A DNA stretch of 64,000 nt from Desemzia sp045528445 (GTDB lineage Bacteria > Bacillota > Bacilli > Lactobacillales > Carnobacteriaceae): the NCBI RefSeq assembly GCF_045528445.1, contig NZ_JBGQQU010000001.1:1-64000 (forward strand), given 5' to 3'. A program made the position numbers and the translations under genes. The stretch's first letter is position 1; every line of letters starts with the position of its first letter. A model generated the notes under the pieces. The model saw only the letters and a list, made by a program, of their open reading frames with translations. It was not told the origin of the DNA and did no database searches. Below, in pieces: positions 1 to 8,776 of the stretch.

Positions 1-121
1 GTTCAGCCCAAGGGATCCATTCCGCTTTTTCAATCCATCTATTTTTCGGGTTCATTTTTAGTCCCATTGGTTGGTTGAAGTCTTCGAAAGCGATTTGTGA
101 ATACGGTTGTGATTTATACAT
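1..121 (-). CDS. Transposase, N-terminal part (cut by window edge)
   Basis: Only the first 40 codons are in the window. Translation from the ATG at 121 runs open to base 1 and contains a stretch ending in WIEKAEWIPWAE, which resembles the N-terminus of DDE transposases of the IS5/IS1182 type (DUF772-like start). A GAGGAT ribosome binding site lies just upstream on the minus strand. A hairpin at 147-184 sits in the leader, as is common in insertion sequences. The element abuts a truncated hsdS scrap, so it probably inserted into, or deleted, the expressed hsdS of the neighbouring restriction locus. The exact IS family and the outer end are not determinable from this fragment. Confidence 0.6.
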   Translation of the reverse strand, partial: MYKSQPYSQIAFEDFNQPMGLKMNPKNRWIEKAEWIPWAE

Positions 122-146
122 GTTTCTATCCTCATTTCAGTAAAAG

Positions 147-184
147 TGCAAGGTTTTGTTTAACATCCTATAAAAACCCTTGCA
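147..184 (-). promoter_or_regulatory. Inverted repeat upstream of transposase
   Basis: TGCAAGG at 147-153 pairs with CCTTGCA at 178-184, and the inner T-rich and A-rich stretches extend the pairing imperfectly. It lies in the 5' leader of the transposase. Such leader hairpins in insertion sequences can block translation from outside transcripts, but here that role is inference. It could also be part of the IS terminus. Confidence 0.4.
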
Positions 185-249
185 TCTATTATATCAATCA
201 TTAGTTGTAAAAGGCAGCAGAATAAGCATAGTTTATTATTCAGTAGACA

Positions 250-384
250 TTACCTAGTAAAGACGAACAACAAATAATTGGTAACTTTTTCAAACAATTA
301 GACGATACTATCGTTCTAAATCAGGATAAATTAGAAAAACTAAATCAAATAAAAGAAGTCTATTTGCGAAAACTATTTATTTAA
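250..384 (+). pseudogene. hsdS: 3' remnant of type I specificity gene hsdS
   Basis: An open stretch ending in TAA at 382-384 encodes about 44 residues beginning LPSKDEQQIIG and ending YLRKLFI, which is the C-terminal conserved region of a HsdS specificity subunit. It carries the FFKQLDDTI...LEKL helix repeat that also occurs twice in the hsdS at 1461-2663. A TAG lies in frame at 244-246 and there is no start, so only the tail survives. It faces the silent hsdS across the recombinase gene, the arrangement seen in phase-variable type I loci where the plus-strand copy is the expressed one. The 5' part was probably lost with the arrival of the adjacent IS. Confidence 0.75.
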
Positions 385-454
385 AATAATTACTCCCATC
401 ACAAAGTTGAAATAATTATTTCAACTTTGTGATCTGTTATTTTAATAACTATAT

Positions 455-1384
455 TTAAAACAAAATAGCTAAGTGTCTCATTACTTTGTCATTATCTTGG
501 TTTTCTAATTCTTGTATAATATGCAAATAAGTTTCTTGAGTAGTTGTCATGCTAGAATGCCCTAAACGACTAGCAACGCTTGCAATCGTTACCCCAGCAA
601 ATAACAACAGAGAAGCATGTGTATGGCGTAATCCGTGTATGGTGATAATCGGGACCTCAGCTTTTAAACAAAGAGCTTTTAATCGATTATTTATCGTAGA
701 ATTAAATACTCTACTTTTTACAAATATGGGTTGATTTGGAGCTATGTTTTTAATCAATTGAGAAAATTGCATAGCGGTTTGCCAATCAATTTGTATTTTT
801 CTTATAGATGATTTATTTTTTGTTGGTTGAAAGCCTCCGTTTGCATTTTTATAGTTCCAGGTCTTGTTGATAATTATTTGTTGTTTTGAAAAATCAAAAT
901 CATTCGGTGTTAATGCTAAGGCTTCAGAAAATCGGAGGCCAGTTTTCGTGACTAAAAGAATGTACCAATCCCAACTAATTTCTTCCGATAAGTCTAATTG
1001 TTTTAATAATGCTTGGACCTCAAATTGGTTTATGAATTTTGGTTTCTTTTCTGTTGGCTTTTTTCCTTTGATAATTATTTTTCTAGTGGGATTAACTTCT
1101 AACAAGCCTTCATCAACCGCATCTAAAATGGCTCCTTTTAATTGATGGTGGAAATCCATGGTTGTTTGTTTTTCGTGAGTTAAAGCATATTCATTTAGAA
1201 GCTTTTGATATTCTTTTCTGCTTAAATCTTTCAACTTTAAATCAGGAACTAATTCAGTAACTTTTTGCAAGGTCATATAATATTTTCTTAAGGTAACTGC
1301 GCGAACAGCATCTGTCTTATATAAATGAATCCACTCTTCAAAATATTTATGCAACAATTGTCCGGATTTCTTTTTTCTCACCAT
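455..1384 (-). CDS. Tyrosine recombinase, probable hsdS invertase
   Basis: A 309-residue site-specific recombinase. The ATG at 1384 is chosen over an upstream start at 1468 because AGGAGG lies just before it. An N-terminal SAM-like core-binding domain covers about residues 15-100. The catalytic domain shows the Arg of TGLRFSEAL, the HGLRHTHASLL box and the C-terminal Tyr in TQETYLHI, so the RHRY set is complete. It sits between an hsdS remnant on the plus strand and an hsdS on the minus strand, as do recombinases that invert type I specificity genes in Firmicutes. A phage or ICE integrase is the alternative, but no other mobile genes accompany it. Confidence 0.85.
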   Translation of the reverse strand: MVRKKKSGQLLHKYFEEWIHLYKTDAVRAVTLRKYYMTLQKVTELVPDLKLKDLSRKEYQKLLNEYALTHEKQTTMDFHHQLKGAILDAVDEGLLEVNPTRKIIIKGKKPTEKKPKFINQFEVQALLKQLDLSEEISWDWYILLVTKTGLRFSEALALTPNDFDFSKQQIIINKTWNYKNANGGFQPTKNKSSIRKIQIDWQTAMQFSQLIKNIAPNQPIFVKSRVFNSTINNRLKALCLKAEVPIITIHGLRHTHASLLLFAGVTIASVASRLGHSSMTTTQETYLHIIQELENQDNDKVMRHLAILF

Positions 1385-1460
1385 AGTAAAACCTCCTAAT
1401 AATTTTTTGATGAAAGAATCATCAATTCTATTATTAAGAGGTTTTATATTTTTGTATAGT

Positions 1461-2663
1461 TTAAACAAATATTTTTTGAAGATAACTTTTCTTTATATCT
1501 TGAAGAGTTGAAACTTTTTTTTGATGAAGATTAATAGCATTATCAATTTTTTTGAAGAATGCGCCTAATTTTATTTGTTCTTCTTTCTGTAAAGGAATAA
1601 AAAATTCAAACGAGTCAATTTCTTTAGATGAAATATTTGGTTGAGCCCCGGCAACTAAAACGGATTTTAATTGGTTAGTAAATAATTGTGATTTTACGAT
1701 TGTAGATATAAATGTGTAGTCTATAATTTCTGTTTTTCTAAAATAGCCGACTCGCTGATTTTGATAAATCTTTTGATTATAAGGATTAACGAGTATTGAT
1801 ACTTTTCCGGTGGTTGCTCCTGACATAGCTAGAATTGCTGCTTTATCAGGTAAAAGGAAATTACCATCATTTTCCTGTTCTTGATAAAAAGCATAATCTC
1901 CACCAACAGTCTCATTTGATAAAATATTAGAAATTCTTATTATTGGAATTCCTTTTTTTACAAATTTTTTACTTTGAAAAGCAAAACCTCCTCTTAATGG
2001 AGCTATACCACCTAACTTACGCTTCTTCCAGGCTAATGAGAAGTTCGCAAATCGCAACTTTGGTGTTTTTTCATCTTTTTGTGGAAACATCAATTGTAAA
2101 TAGCCTTTCTTCAGTTGCTTTAGTTTCTCCAGTTTTCTTTGATGAAGAGCGATAGTGTCGTCAAGCTGTTTAAAAAAGATTCCAATTTTGGTTTGCTCTT
2201 TAATTATGGGTAACAATATATCTTGATTTTTTACTAATTCAGAATTTAAGTTAACTTGGCTTCCGGGTTGACCATACTTTTGCCACTTTGGTCTAAACAT
2301 TTCTAACCATTGAAACATAAATTCCTTATTAAAACTTGGATTGATGAATATCAAAAAACCATCATGAACGCCGGATTTCACATAATTTATAACTGGTTTT
2401 CCAACAGTAGCAGCAATACTTAATAACAAATGGGATTCCGTTAATACCCGAGTTTTTTCTTCTCCTGCTTTTGAAATTTTTTGCTCAAGGTTATAAATTC
2501 TTCCATTTTGTTTAGTAACGTCTGAAATTCTTAACCATCCAATATCCGAATTACTATCAAACCATTTTGGATTTTGAATTGGACGCGGGGAAGCACCTCT
2601 TACTATCTCAGCTAACTCTCCCAACTTACGCTGTTCCCAATCATCAAAATTAATACCTATCAA
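1461..2663 (-). CDS. hsdS: Type I restriction specificity subunit HsdS, probably silent cassette
   Basis: A 400-residue HsdS with two target-recognition domains (about residues 10-160 and 205-355), each followed by a conserved helical region: FFKQLDDTIALHQRKLEKL in the middle and FFKKIDNAINLHQKKV at the C-terminus. It would set the DNA sequence recognised by a HsdM2S methylase and HsdR. The start is odd: the only in-frame start near DDWEQRKLGEL is a TTG at 2663 with no clear ribosome binding site, and the usual N-terminal P-x-LRF-x-GF segment is missing. That is typical of promoterless donor copies in invertible loci. It ends just upstream of the recombinase. No partner hsdM is in the window. 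Confidence 0.85.
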   Translation of the reverse strand: MIGINFDDWEQRKLGELAEIVRGASPRPIQNPKWFDSNSDIGWLRISDVTKQNGRIYNLEQKISKAGEEKTRVLTESHLLLSIAATVGKPVINYVKSGVHDGFLIFINPSFNKEFMFQWLEMFRPKWQKYGQPGSQVNLNSELVKNQDILLPIIKEQTKIGIFFKQLDDTIALHQRKLEKLKQLKKGYLQLMFPQKDEKTPKLRFANFSLAWKKRKLGGIAPLRGGFAFQSKKFVKKGIPIIRISNILSNETVGGDYAFYQEQENDGNFLLPDKAAILAMSGATTGKVSILVNPYNQKIYQNQRVGYFRKTEIIDYTFISTIVKSQLFTNQLKSVLVAGAQPNISSKEIDSFEFFIPLQKEEQIKLGAFFKKIDNAINLHQKKVSTLQDIKKSYLQKIFV

Positions 2664-2732
2664 TGTAATTTTGCATGTTATACTAAATAATAAGAATACA
2701 TACTAGATAATTTTTTATGGGGTGAGTAAAAG

Positions 2733-5700
2733 ATGGTAAATAAGTTCACAACAGAATCAGAACTAGAAAGAAATTTAATTAATCAATTAACTAATGGAAT
2801 CTCTCAATGGACTTATCGTAAGGATTTAAATACCGAAGAGAAGTTATGGGAGAACTTTAAAGATAAGTTAGAAAATAATAATAAAGATGTGTTAAATGAA
2901 GTAAATTTAACCGCACAAGAATTTCGTCAAATACAAAATCAATTGAACTTCGCAAACTTTTATGATGCGGCTAAATGGCTTTCAGGGGAAAACGGAGTTG
3001 CTAAAGTACAAGTCCAAAGAGAGGATGCGTCACTTGGAACAATCCGCTTAAAAGTGCTGAATCGAGCAGATATTGCTGGTGGGATGTCTTCATATGAGGT
3101 AATCAATCAATTCATCAGTTTTAAACAAGACTCTGATCAAAGAGATCGCAGGTTTGATGTCACCTTACTTATTAATGGCTTACCAATGATACATATAGAA
3201 CTAAAAAATAGAGCGCATTCTTATATGGATGCGTTCAGACAAATTAAAAAATACTTAGTACAAGGCAAGTTCACGGGCATTTTCTCAGCACTGCAAATGT
3301 TTGTGATTTCTAACGGTAGCGACACTCGTTACATTGCTGCAGCAACAGATACAAATTTAAAAGAACCTTTTCTAGCTAAATGGGTAGATGGCACTAATCA
3401 ACCGATAACCAATTATCTTGAATTTGCTCAACAAGTATTATCTATACCTCAAGCACATAAGATGGTCACTCAATACACCGTTATTGACAGCAAACGTAAA
3501 GGGTTAATTTTGTTGAGACCCTATCAAATTCATGCCATTGAAGCTGTGAAGGCCGCTTCAAGAAGACAGGAGTCTGGTTACGTTTGGCATACGACAGGCT
3601 CGGGTAAGACGTTGACTTCATATAAAGTAGCACGTAATTTATTGCAGATTCCTTCTTTAGACAAGACTATATTTATTGTTGACAGAGTAGATTTAGATCA
3701 ACAAACGACAGCGTCTTTTTCTTCTTATGCAGAACATGATGTGATTGACATTGATGAGACAGATAATGTAACTGAATTGGTTAATAAACTATTGTCTAAA
3801 GAAAGAACAGTTGTGGTCACCACAATTCAAAAATTAAATCATGTTATGAAACGATATGAAGGTAAAGAAGAATCAAATAAATACAAAAAACTAACTCAAG
3901 TGAAAATGGCTTTTGTAGTAGATGAGTGTCATAGAGCTGTTTCTCCTCAAAAGAAACAAGAAATTGAGCGCTTTTTCCGTCGTTCATTGTGGTATGGGTT
4001 TACAGGAACACCTATTTTCGCAGAAAATGCGAAAGCGGCTTTAGGTAATTTGGCACGTACAACAGAAGAATTATACGGGAAACGATTGCATGAATACACC
4101 GTCAAAGAAGCTATTCATGATAAAGCAGTCTTAGGATTTCAAGTAGAGTATAAGAGCACCTTCTCTGATTACGAGTTGGATATGCTGCTAAAAGAGTTGA
4201 ATCCAGATGTAGAACTTTCTACAATGACAACCCTAGAAAAAGAAGCCTTGATTCCCAAGCAAGTGTACCAAGATGAAAAACACATGCTTGAAGTAATCCA
4301 TTCTATTATCAATAAATCTCAATCTAAGCTAGGTTTCCCTAATGGAGTTGGAAATACTTACAATGCAATTTTAACGACATCATCTATTTCCCAAGCACAA
4401 AGATACTATGACTTGTTTAAAAAAGTCGTGGATGACCAAACAGATGTAAAATTCGGAGAACGTACAAAAAGTGTATTGCCAGATTTTCCAAGAATAGCCA
4501 TTACTTATTCTATCTCAGAAAACGAAGAAGCTTCTGTAGAAAACCAAGAAAAGATGGCAGAATCGATCAAAGATTACAATAAAATGTTCCATACAAATTA
4601 TTCTGTAGCAGAAATGAAAGCATACAATCGAAATGTAAACGATCGCCTGGCAAGAAAACAAGAGAAATATAAGTTCCGAAAAGAACAATTAGATCTTGTG
4701 ATTGTCGTAGATCGTTTATTGACTGGTTTTGATGCTCCAGGTCTGTCTACATTATTTATTGATCGACCACCGATGAAACCTCATGATATCATTCAAGCTT
4801 TTTCGCGAACGAATCGCTTGTTTGATAATTCTAAACATTATGGGCAAATTGTTACTTTCCAAACTCCAAAAATCTTTGAGGAGAAGGTAACAGAGGCTCT
4901 AATTTTGTATTCAAATGGGGGAGAGAATGAGGTTTTAGCTCCAACTTGGGAAGAGGCTAAAAAAACTTTTCAAGAAGCCGCTCATGAGTTGCGTATGATT
5001 GCTGAAACTCCTGAAGAAGTGGATGTGGATGATTCAAATATTTCTGCTTTGAAAAAATTTGCTAAGGCATTTCAAGTTTTTGACCGTTCTCTAGCTGCGA
5101 TTAAAGTTTACTCTGAATTTGAACCTGAATTATTAGAAGATCAATATGGGTTAACCAATGAAGTGATTGAAGAATATCATGGTAAATATGTAAATGTGAT
5201 AGAATTTCTCAAGACACCTCCAACAGGTGAAATTGATCCACCAGAATTAGAGATAGATATAGAATATGAACTAGAGTCTGTTAGAACGGACGAAATCAAC
5301 TATGAATATATTCTGATATTAATTCAAGCATTTGTTCCTAATGATAACGACAGTTCAAAAGTTAAAGAGTTCAAACAAAACTCAAATGAAGTTGATTCAT
5401 ATATTAGTGATTTAGGTAGAGGAAATCCAAAACTAGCAGAATTGATGAAAAAACTTTGGAACGATATTCAAGAAAATCCTGATAATTATCGTGGAGCACA
5501 AGTTTCGACATTGTTGGAAGATATGATTCAAGAGACTACTCAATCGTTAGTAAAAGAATTTTCTGATAAAATGGGATTGAAATCCAATGAATTTCAATAT
5601 GTAGTAGAAAATTATAATCCGTCAAAGCCACGACAAAATGGGGAGCATGAACTGAAGCGAACGAGTGATTATGAAACCTATAAACAGCACTCAGAAAAAC

Positions 5701-5789
5701 CGGTAAGAAGGTTAACTTATTGGAAAGAAGTCAGAGAACAATTTACTGACTTGATTGAAGAGGAAATCTTACCACTACAGAATAGATAA
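2733..5789 (+). CDS. hsdR: Type I restriction endonuclease subunit R
   Basis: A full-length 1018-residue HsdR, the ATP-dependent translocase and nuclease of a type I restriction complex. The PD-(D/E)xK nuclease core is visible near residues 141-158 (FDVTLL followed by IELKN). The helicase-like motor has Walker A TTGSGKT near residue 289, the DECH box near 397 and TGTPIF soon after, with a second RecA domain carrying DRLLTGFDAPGLSTL and QAFSRTNR. The C-terminus is the helical and acidic region that docks on the methylase. GGGGTGAG precedes the ATG. It is transcribed divergently from hsdS. The gene looks intact, but without hsdM and an expressed hsdS nearby its activity depends on genes outside the window. 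Confidence 0.95.
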   Translation: MVNKFTTESELERNLINQLTNGISQWTYRKDLNTEEKLWENFKDKLENNNKDVLNEVNLTAQEFRQIQNQLNFANFYDAAKWLSGENGVAKVQVQREDASLGTIRLKVLNRADIAGGMSSYEVINQFISFKQDSDQRDRRFDVTLLINGLPMIHIELKNRAHSYMDAFRQIKKYLVQGKFTGIFSALQMFVISNGSDTRYIAAATDTNLKEPFLAKWVDGTNQPITNYLEFAQQVLSIPQAHKMVTQYTVIDSKRKGLILLRPYQIHAIEAVKAASRRQESGYVWHTTGSGKTLTSYKVARNLLQIPSLDKTIFIVDRVDLDQQTTASFSSYAEHDVIDIDETDNVTELVNKLLSKERTVVVTTIQKLNHVMKRYEGKEESNKYKKLTQVKMAFVVDECHRAVSPQKKQEIERFFRRSLWYGFTGTPIFAENAKAALGNLARTTEELYGKRLHEYTVKEAIHDKAVLGFQVEYKSTFSDYELDMLLKELNPDVELSTMTTLEKEALIPKQVYQDEKHMLEVIHSIINKSQSKLGFPNGVGNTYNAILTTSSISQAQRYYDLFKKVVDDQTDVKFGERTKSVLPDFPRIAITYSISENEEASVENQEKMAESIKDYNKMFHTNYSVAEMKAYNRNVNDRLARKQEKYKFRKEQLDLVIVVDRLLTGFDAPGLSTLFIDRPPMKPHDIIQAFSRTNRLFDNSKHYGQIVTFQTPKIFEEKVTEALILYSNGGENEVLAPTWEEAKKTFQEAAHELRMIAETPEEVDVDDSNISALKKFAKAFQVFDRSLAAIKVYSEFEPELLEDQYGLTNEVIEEYHGKYVNVIEFLKTPPTGEIDPPELEIDIEYELESVRTDEINYEYILILIQAFVPNDNDSSKVKEFKQNSNEVDSYISDLGRGNPKLAELMKKLWNDIQENPDNYRGAQVSTLLEDMIQETTQSLVKEFSDKMGLKSNEFQYVVENYNPSKPRQNGEHELKRTSDYETYKQHSEKPVRRLTYWKEVREQFTDLIEEEILPLQNR

Positions 5790-5951
5790 TTTATAGCAAA
5801 GAACAAAATTTAAATATACTTACTTTCTTAAATAAAGTTTTATAGATGTTTCTTCGTATTATCTAGTGTAAATGAAAAACTAATAGCAATAAAAAAGTTA
5901 CCATAATTTATTGTTTGAACTATTTCATCTTCAGATGGAGGTATACATTAA

Positions 5952-6428
5952 GTGGAGCTATTATTAACTGATGCTGAAGCATATGATTTAATTAAGCTAC
6001 TGAAAAATGTAATAAAGAAGCACCGAAAGGTAATTACTTATCCTACTAATGGAACTATTCAAATAAAAAGCTTTTCAGATGATCAAAGAAAATTTGAATT
6101 AATGTATTTTCTTACTGAAACAAAAAAAACTTTTCAATTTTTAGATAAAACGACAAATCTAACACTTTTAAGAATCAACTTAAACAATGGATTCCATAAA
6201 AATGCTAATGGTGAAAGATTTAGAGGAAATCGAATTAATATTTTCTCGGAAGAAGAATTTATTTTAAAAAATGATGGACATACCCATACAAAGAGTTATC
6301 CTTTACCATACAGGTCAATTACAAATACCACTGATGTATTTGTAATACTAAAGAACATTCTGGAGTATGCCAATATCCAAAATAAAGAAATGATTCAACT
6401 AACTGTTCAAGATGGTTTTGATATATAA
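5952..6428 (+). CDS. DUF6978-like protein of unknown function
   Basis: A 158-residue protein starting at GTG with GGAGG ten bases upstream. I recognise it tentatively as a DUF6978 family member. It contains a conserved-looking core RINLNNGFHKNANGERFRG followed by RINIF and a short HTHTK segment, no signal peptide and no membrane helix. Function is unknown. It is followed after 22 bases by the DUF1828/1829-like gene and both are clearly more AT-rich than the core genes to the right, so the pair looks like one transferred unit next to a restriction locus. The association with defence is inferred from location only. Confidence 0.75.
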   Translation: MELLLTDAEAYDLIKLLKNVIKKHRKVITYPTNGTIQIKSFSDDQRKFELMYFLTETKKTFQFLDKTTNLTLLRINLNNGFHKNANGERFRGNRINIFSEEEFILKNDGHTHTKSYPLPYRSITNTTDVFVILKNILEYANIQNKEMIQLTVQDGFDI

Positions 6429-6450
6429 TAAGGGAGAGGAGGTGCTGTTT

Positions 6451-7236
6451 TTGAAAGCAAACGATATGGCTTTAAACTACTTTGATTGGGTGAAAAATAA
6501 TCATCAGTTTCAAGATGTTAATAATAATACCATCGAAGTGCAGACACCTTTTCTCGACAACTTTGGTGATAATATTTCCTTGGTTATTACAAAAGATGGT
6601 TCGAATTTCAAAATTACAGATGAAAGTTATACTATTTGGAATTTAAAGTCTAATGGAATAGATTTAATGAAGAATACTACGTTAAGAAATCAATTAATGC
6701 ATTCAATTATTGATTTCGATTCCGCTAATCTGAGTACGAATAATGAAATCATTAAAGTATCAGATGAAAAAAACTTAAATCAGTCTATACATGAAATGAC
6801 TCAAACTTTATTAAGATTATCCGATTTGTCTTTTACTCACAGTAGTAGAATAAAAACAATATTTTATCAAGAAGTGTTAGATTACTTTTCAGAAAATAAA
6901 GTGCAGTATAATTACTTTCCAAATTTCTATATAACGGGAAAGTCACAACTAAAACATAAGATTGATTATCTTTTTTTTAATAAAGACCGAGAAAGAAAAT
7001 TAGTGAAAGTGCAAAATTCACTCAATAAAAATAGTGTGGATTCAGTTTTAATAAGTTGGTTAGATACCTCTTCGTATAGAGCTGCTAATTATGGTGAGAA
7101 TACTACACTTGATGTAATTGTGAGTGGAGAAAATTATAGTAATGTTAAAGAAGAATTTATACAGGCTCTTAATGAATATAATATTGGAGTAGTCAACTTT
7201 GACAATAAAGAAGAGTTGCAGAGAAAATTCGCTTAA
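6451..7236 (+). CDS. DUF1828/DUF1829 domain protein
   Basis: A 261-residue protein if the TTG at 6451 is used; AGAGGAGG seven bases before it supports this over an ATG at 6412 that would overlap the previous gene. The N-terminal part (LNYFDWVKNN, IEVQTPFLDNFGDNISL, FKITDESYTIWNLKSNGI) matches DUF1828 in my reading, and the C-terminal half (KHKIDYLFF, LISWLDTS, VVNFDNKEEL) matches the partner domain DUF1829. No function is established that I know of. The C-terminal half, with a strand-rich D-Y-L-F-F core, faintly recalls restriction-like folds, but no catalytic motif can be asserted. Probably co-transcribed with the DUF6978-like gene. Confidence 0.8.
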   Translation: MKANDMALNYFDWVKNNHQFQDVNNNTIEVQTPFLDNFGDNISLVITKDGSNFKITDESYTIWNLKSNGIDLMKNTTLRNQLMHSIIDFDSANLSTNNEIIKVSDEKNLNQSIHEMTQTLLRLSDLSFTHSSRIKTIFYQEVLDYFSENKVQYNYFPNFYITGKSQLKHKIDYLFFNKDRERKLVKVQNSLNKNSVDSVLISWLDTSSYRAANYGENTTLDVIVSGENYSNVKEEFIQALNEYNIGVVNFDNKEELQRKFA

Positions 7237-7303
7237 AAATGCCTGAGTTTTTAACTTTACGTAATAAGCTTAAGAGATAAAGCAACCAACAAAAAAATAT
7301 GTG

Positions 7304-7345
7304 AAAAGCCATCGAGTGACAAATAACACTCGGTGGCTTTATTAC
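7304..7345. terminator. Bidirectional intrinsic terminator
   Basis: A 14-bp stem with one wobble (7305-7318 with 7327-7340) is flanked by A-rich and T-rich tracts. It lies between convergent genes and can serve the DUF1828 operon on the plus strand and the SEC-C gene on the minus strand. Confidence 0.85.
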
Positions 7346-7347
7346 AT

Positions 7348-8541
7348 TTATTTCCCGTGACAATGTTTGTATTTCTTACCGCTGCCACAAGGACATGGCT
7401 CATTTCGGCCAACTTTTTTTACTTGGATAGGTTCTTGCTTTCCAACGTTTTTATTTGTAAAAGAAACAACGTTATTAGGAACAGAGGACGATGTATTATA
7501 ATTTTTAGTTAGTTCTCTTGGCGTATGACCTCGGTTGGACCATTTGCGCGAATGGTTGTTTAAGTTTTGATATAGATGGCTAAATTCTTCTACGTCTTCC
7601 AAGCTATCAAAAAGAATGCCAAACTGAGTATCTAGTTCTTGAACTAGATCTCGCATGCCTAAATCGAGTTTAATATGAACCATAATCACATCCATGATAT
7701 CTACAAGTTTTTCTGAACTTATTTTTTTAGCGAAAAATCGTTTCATTTTCTTGTATTGAGCCGTTCGCTCGTCAAATTCGTGTTTAGCAAAATAGTGGAT
7801 ATCAACTTTTGTTGGTTGGTAATAATCGTGGTGTGAAGACCTTGACATGAAAAGGGGTACTTCATTTTCATCCATAACAGAATTGTCAAAGATGTGTTCC
7901 AGACTATCTGTAATGCTTAGTCGCTCATTAAACCAAGCTAACCCAATTAATTCAAGCAATAATTCATCGAGTTCTAATGGATATTGTTTGTTGTGTTGAC
8001 GCCACACTTGTAAGAAAAATTCTGTTTCAAAAGCTCCGTACAGGTTCATAAAAGATTCTGCATATTCACGAAGTAGACTTTTTCTTTTATTTTCTTCTTT
8101 AAAATCAGAATCATCAATAAAGTTTTGCAGCATGTCTTTGGTCTCATTTGGCAATACTAAGGTGTAAGTATTCTCGTAATAAAATAAGAAGACCCACCGA
8201 AAATAAATTAAATCAAATAAGTCCGGATTTTTACGGGCGAAGGGAATGAAATCGATATCTTTTGGACCATTCATTAGTTCTTTTAAGAGTTGAATATTTT
8301 CTTTTGGTTGAAAAGATAATCGATGTTGGCTTTTAAGAGATAGCTCTTCAAAGAAATCTTCAGCAATCACAGTTTTTGTCTTACTGCGGCGCACTTTATA
8401 ACGAAGGTCAGTGGCTATTGCAATCATATCTTCTTTTGAATAAGTTGTTAGGCATTCCGTAAATGAAAAGACTGGTTTATGCAAAACAAGGATATGTCCA
8501 TATAGTTCGTCCCGCATTTCTGGTGTAAGTTCTTCAGGCAT
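7348..8541 (-). CDS. SEC-C zinc-finger domain protein
   Basis: A 397-residue protein that ends in a SEC-C motif, CPCGSGKKYKHC, whose three Cys and the His-Cys pair bind zinc. The long N-terminal part (about residues 1-340) is helical and has no recognised domain. The SEC-C module occurs at the tail of SecA and in many stand-alone cytosolic proteins, where it helps contact proteins or ribosomes. A spacer of about 60 residues rich in Asn and Ser separates the helical part from the zinc knuckle. An AAGGAG ribosome binding site precedes the ATG. Function unknown; it borders the accessory region. Confidence 0.8.
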   Translation of the reverse strand: MPEELTPEMRDELYGHILVLHKPVFSFTECLTTYSKEDMIAIATDLRYKVRRSKTKTVIAEDFFEELSLKSQHRLSFQPKENIQLLKELMNGPKDIDFIPFARKNPDLFDLIYFRWVFLFYYENTYTLVLPNETKDMLQNFIDDSDFKEENKRKSLLREYAESFMNLYGAFETEFFLQVWRQHNKQYPLELDELLLELIGLAWFNERLSITDSLEHIFDNSVMDENEVPLFMSRSSHHDYYQPTKVDIHYFAKHEFDERTAQYKKMKRFFAKKISSEKLVDIMDVIMVHIKLDLGMRDLVQELDTQFGILFDSLEDVEEFSHLYQNLNNHSRKWSNRGHTPRELTKNYNTSSSVPNNVVSFTNKNVGKQEPIQVKKVGRNEPCPCGSGKKYKHCHGK

Positions 8542-8575
8542 TTGGTGTGTCTCCTTTGTTTTAATAATCGTATTT

Positions 8576-8695
8576 TTACAGACATTTATATGTGCCTTCT
8601 AATTCAGTGAGCGTTGGCAATTTATGACCACGAGTTAAATTATTCTCTTGAATATAGGTATTGATTTTATTAGCAACTTCATGGTGTTTATTCAT
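8576..8695 (-). pseudogene. Truncated GntR-type regulator
   Basis: A 39-codon open frame with a good AAAGGAG site and ATG encodes the start of a winged-helix GntR regulator: helix ANKINTYIQENN, then the characteristic GHKLPTLTELE turn and recognition helix start, stopping at TAA. The ligand-binding domain and the second half of the DNA-binding domain are missing. It stands divergent to the 6-phospho-beta-glucosidase gene, which such repressors often control, so it is likely the stump of that gene's local repressor. Confidence 0.7.
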
Positions 8696-8746
8696 TACTT
8701 TTGCTCCTTTTACTAAAAGTATAACATATCTTGATTTATCGATGCA

Positions 8747-8776
8747 TTGACAAATTTTACGGGTATAATTTATTAT
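8747..8776 (+). promoter_or_regulatory. Promoter of the 6-phospho-beta-glucosidase gene
   Basis: TTGACA at 8747-8752 is followed after 18 bases by TATTAT at 8771-8776; a TATAAT at 8764-8769 overlaps but is too close to that -35. The leader to the start codon is about 130 bases and holds a small hairpin (ACGGA / TCCGT near 8815-8832). I saw no LicT-type antiterminator sequence. Confidence 0.6.

Noticed and set aside
455..1384. Prophage integrase
   Set aside because: No other phage or ICE genes, no nearby tRNA target, and hsdS pieces on both sides explain it better as a specificity invertase.
250..2190. Exact inverted repeats for hsdS inversion
   Set aside because: The hsdS remnant and the silent hsdS share the conserved helix region but only imperfectly at DNA level; I could not find a long identical pair, probably because the 5' repeat was lost.
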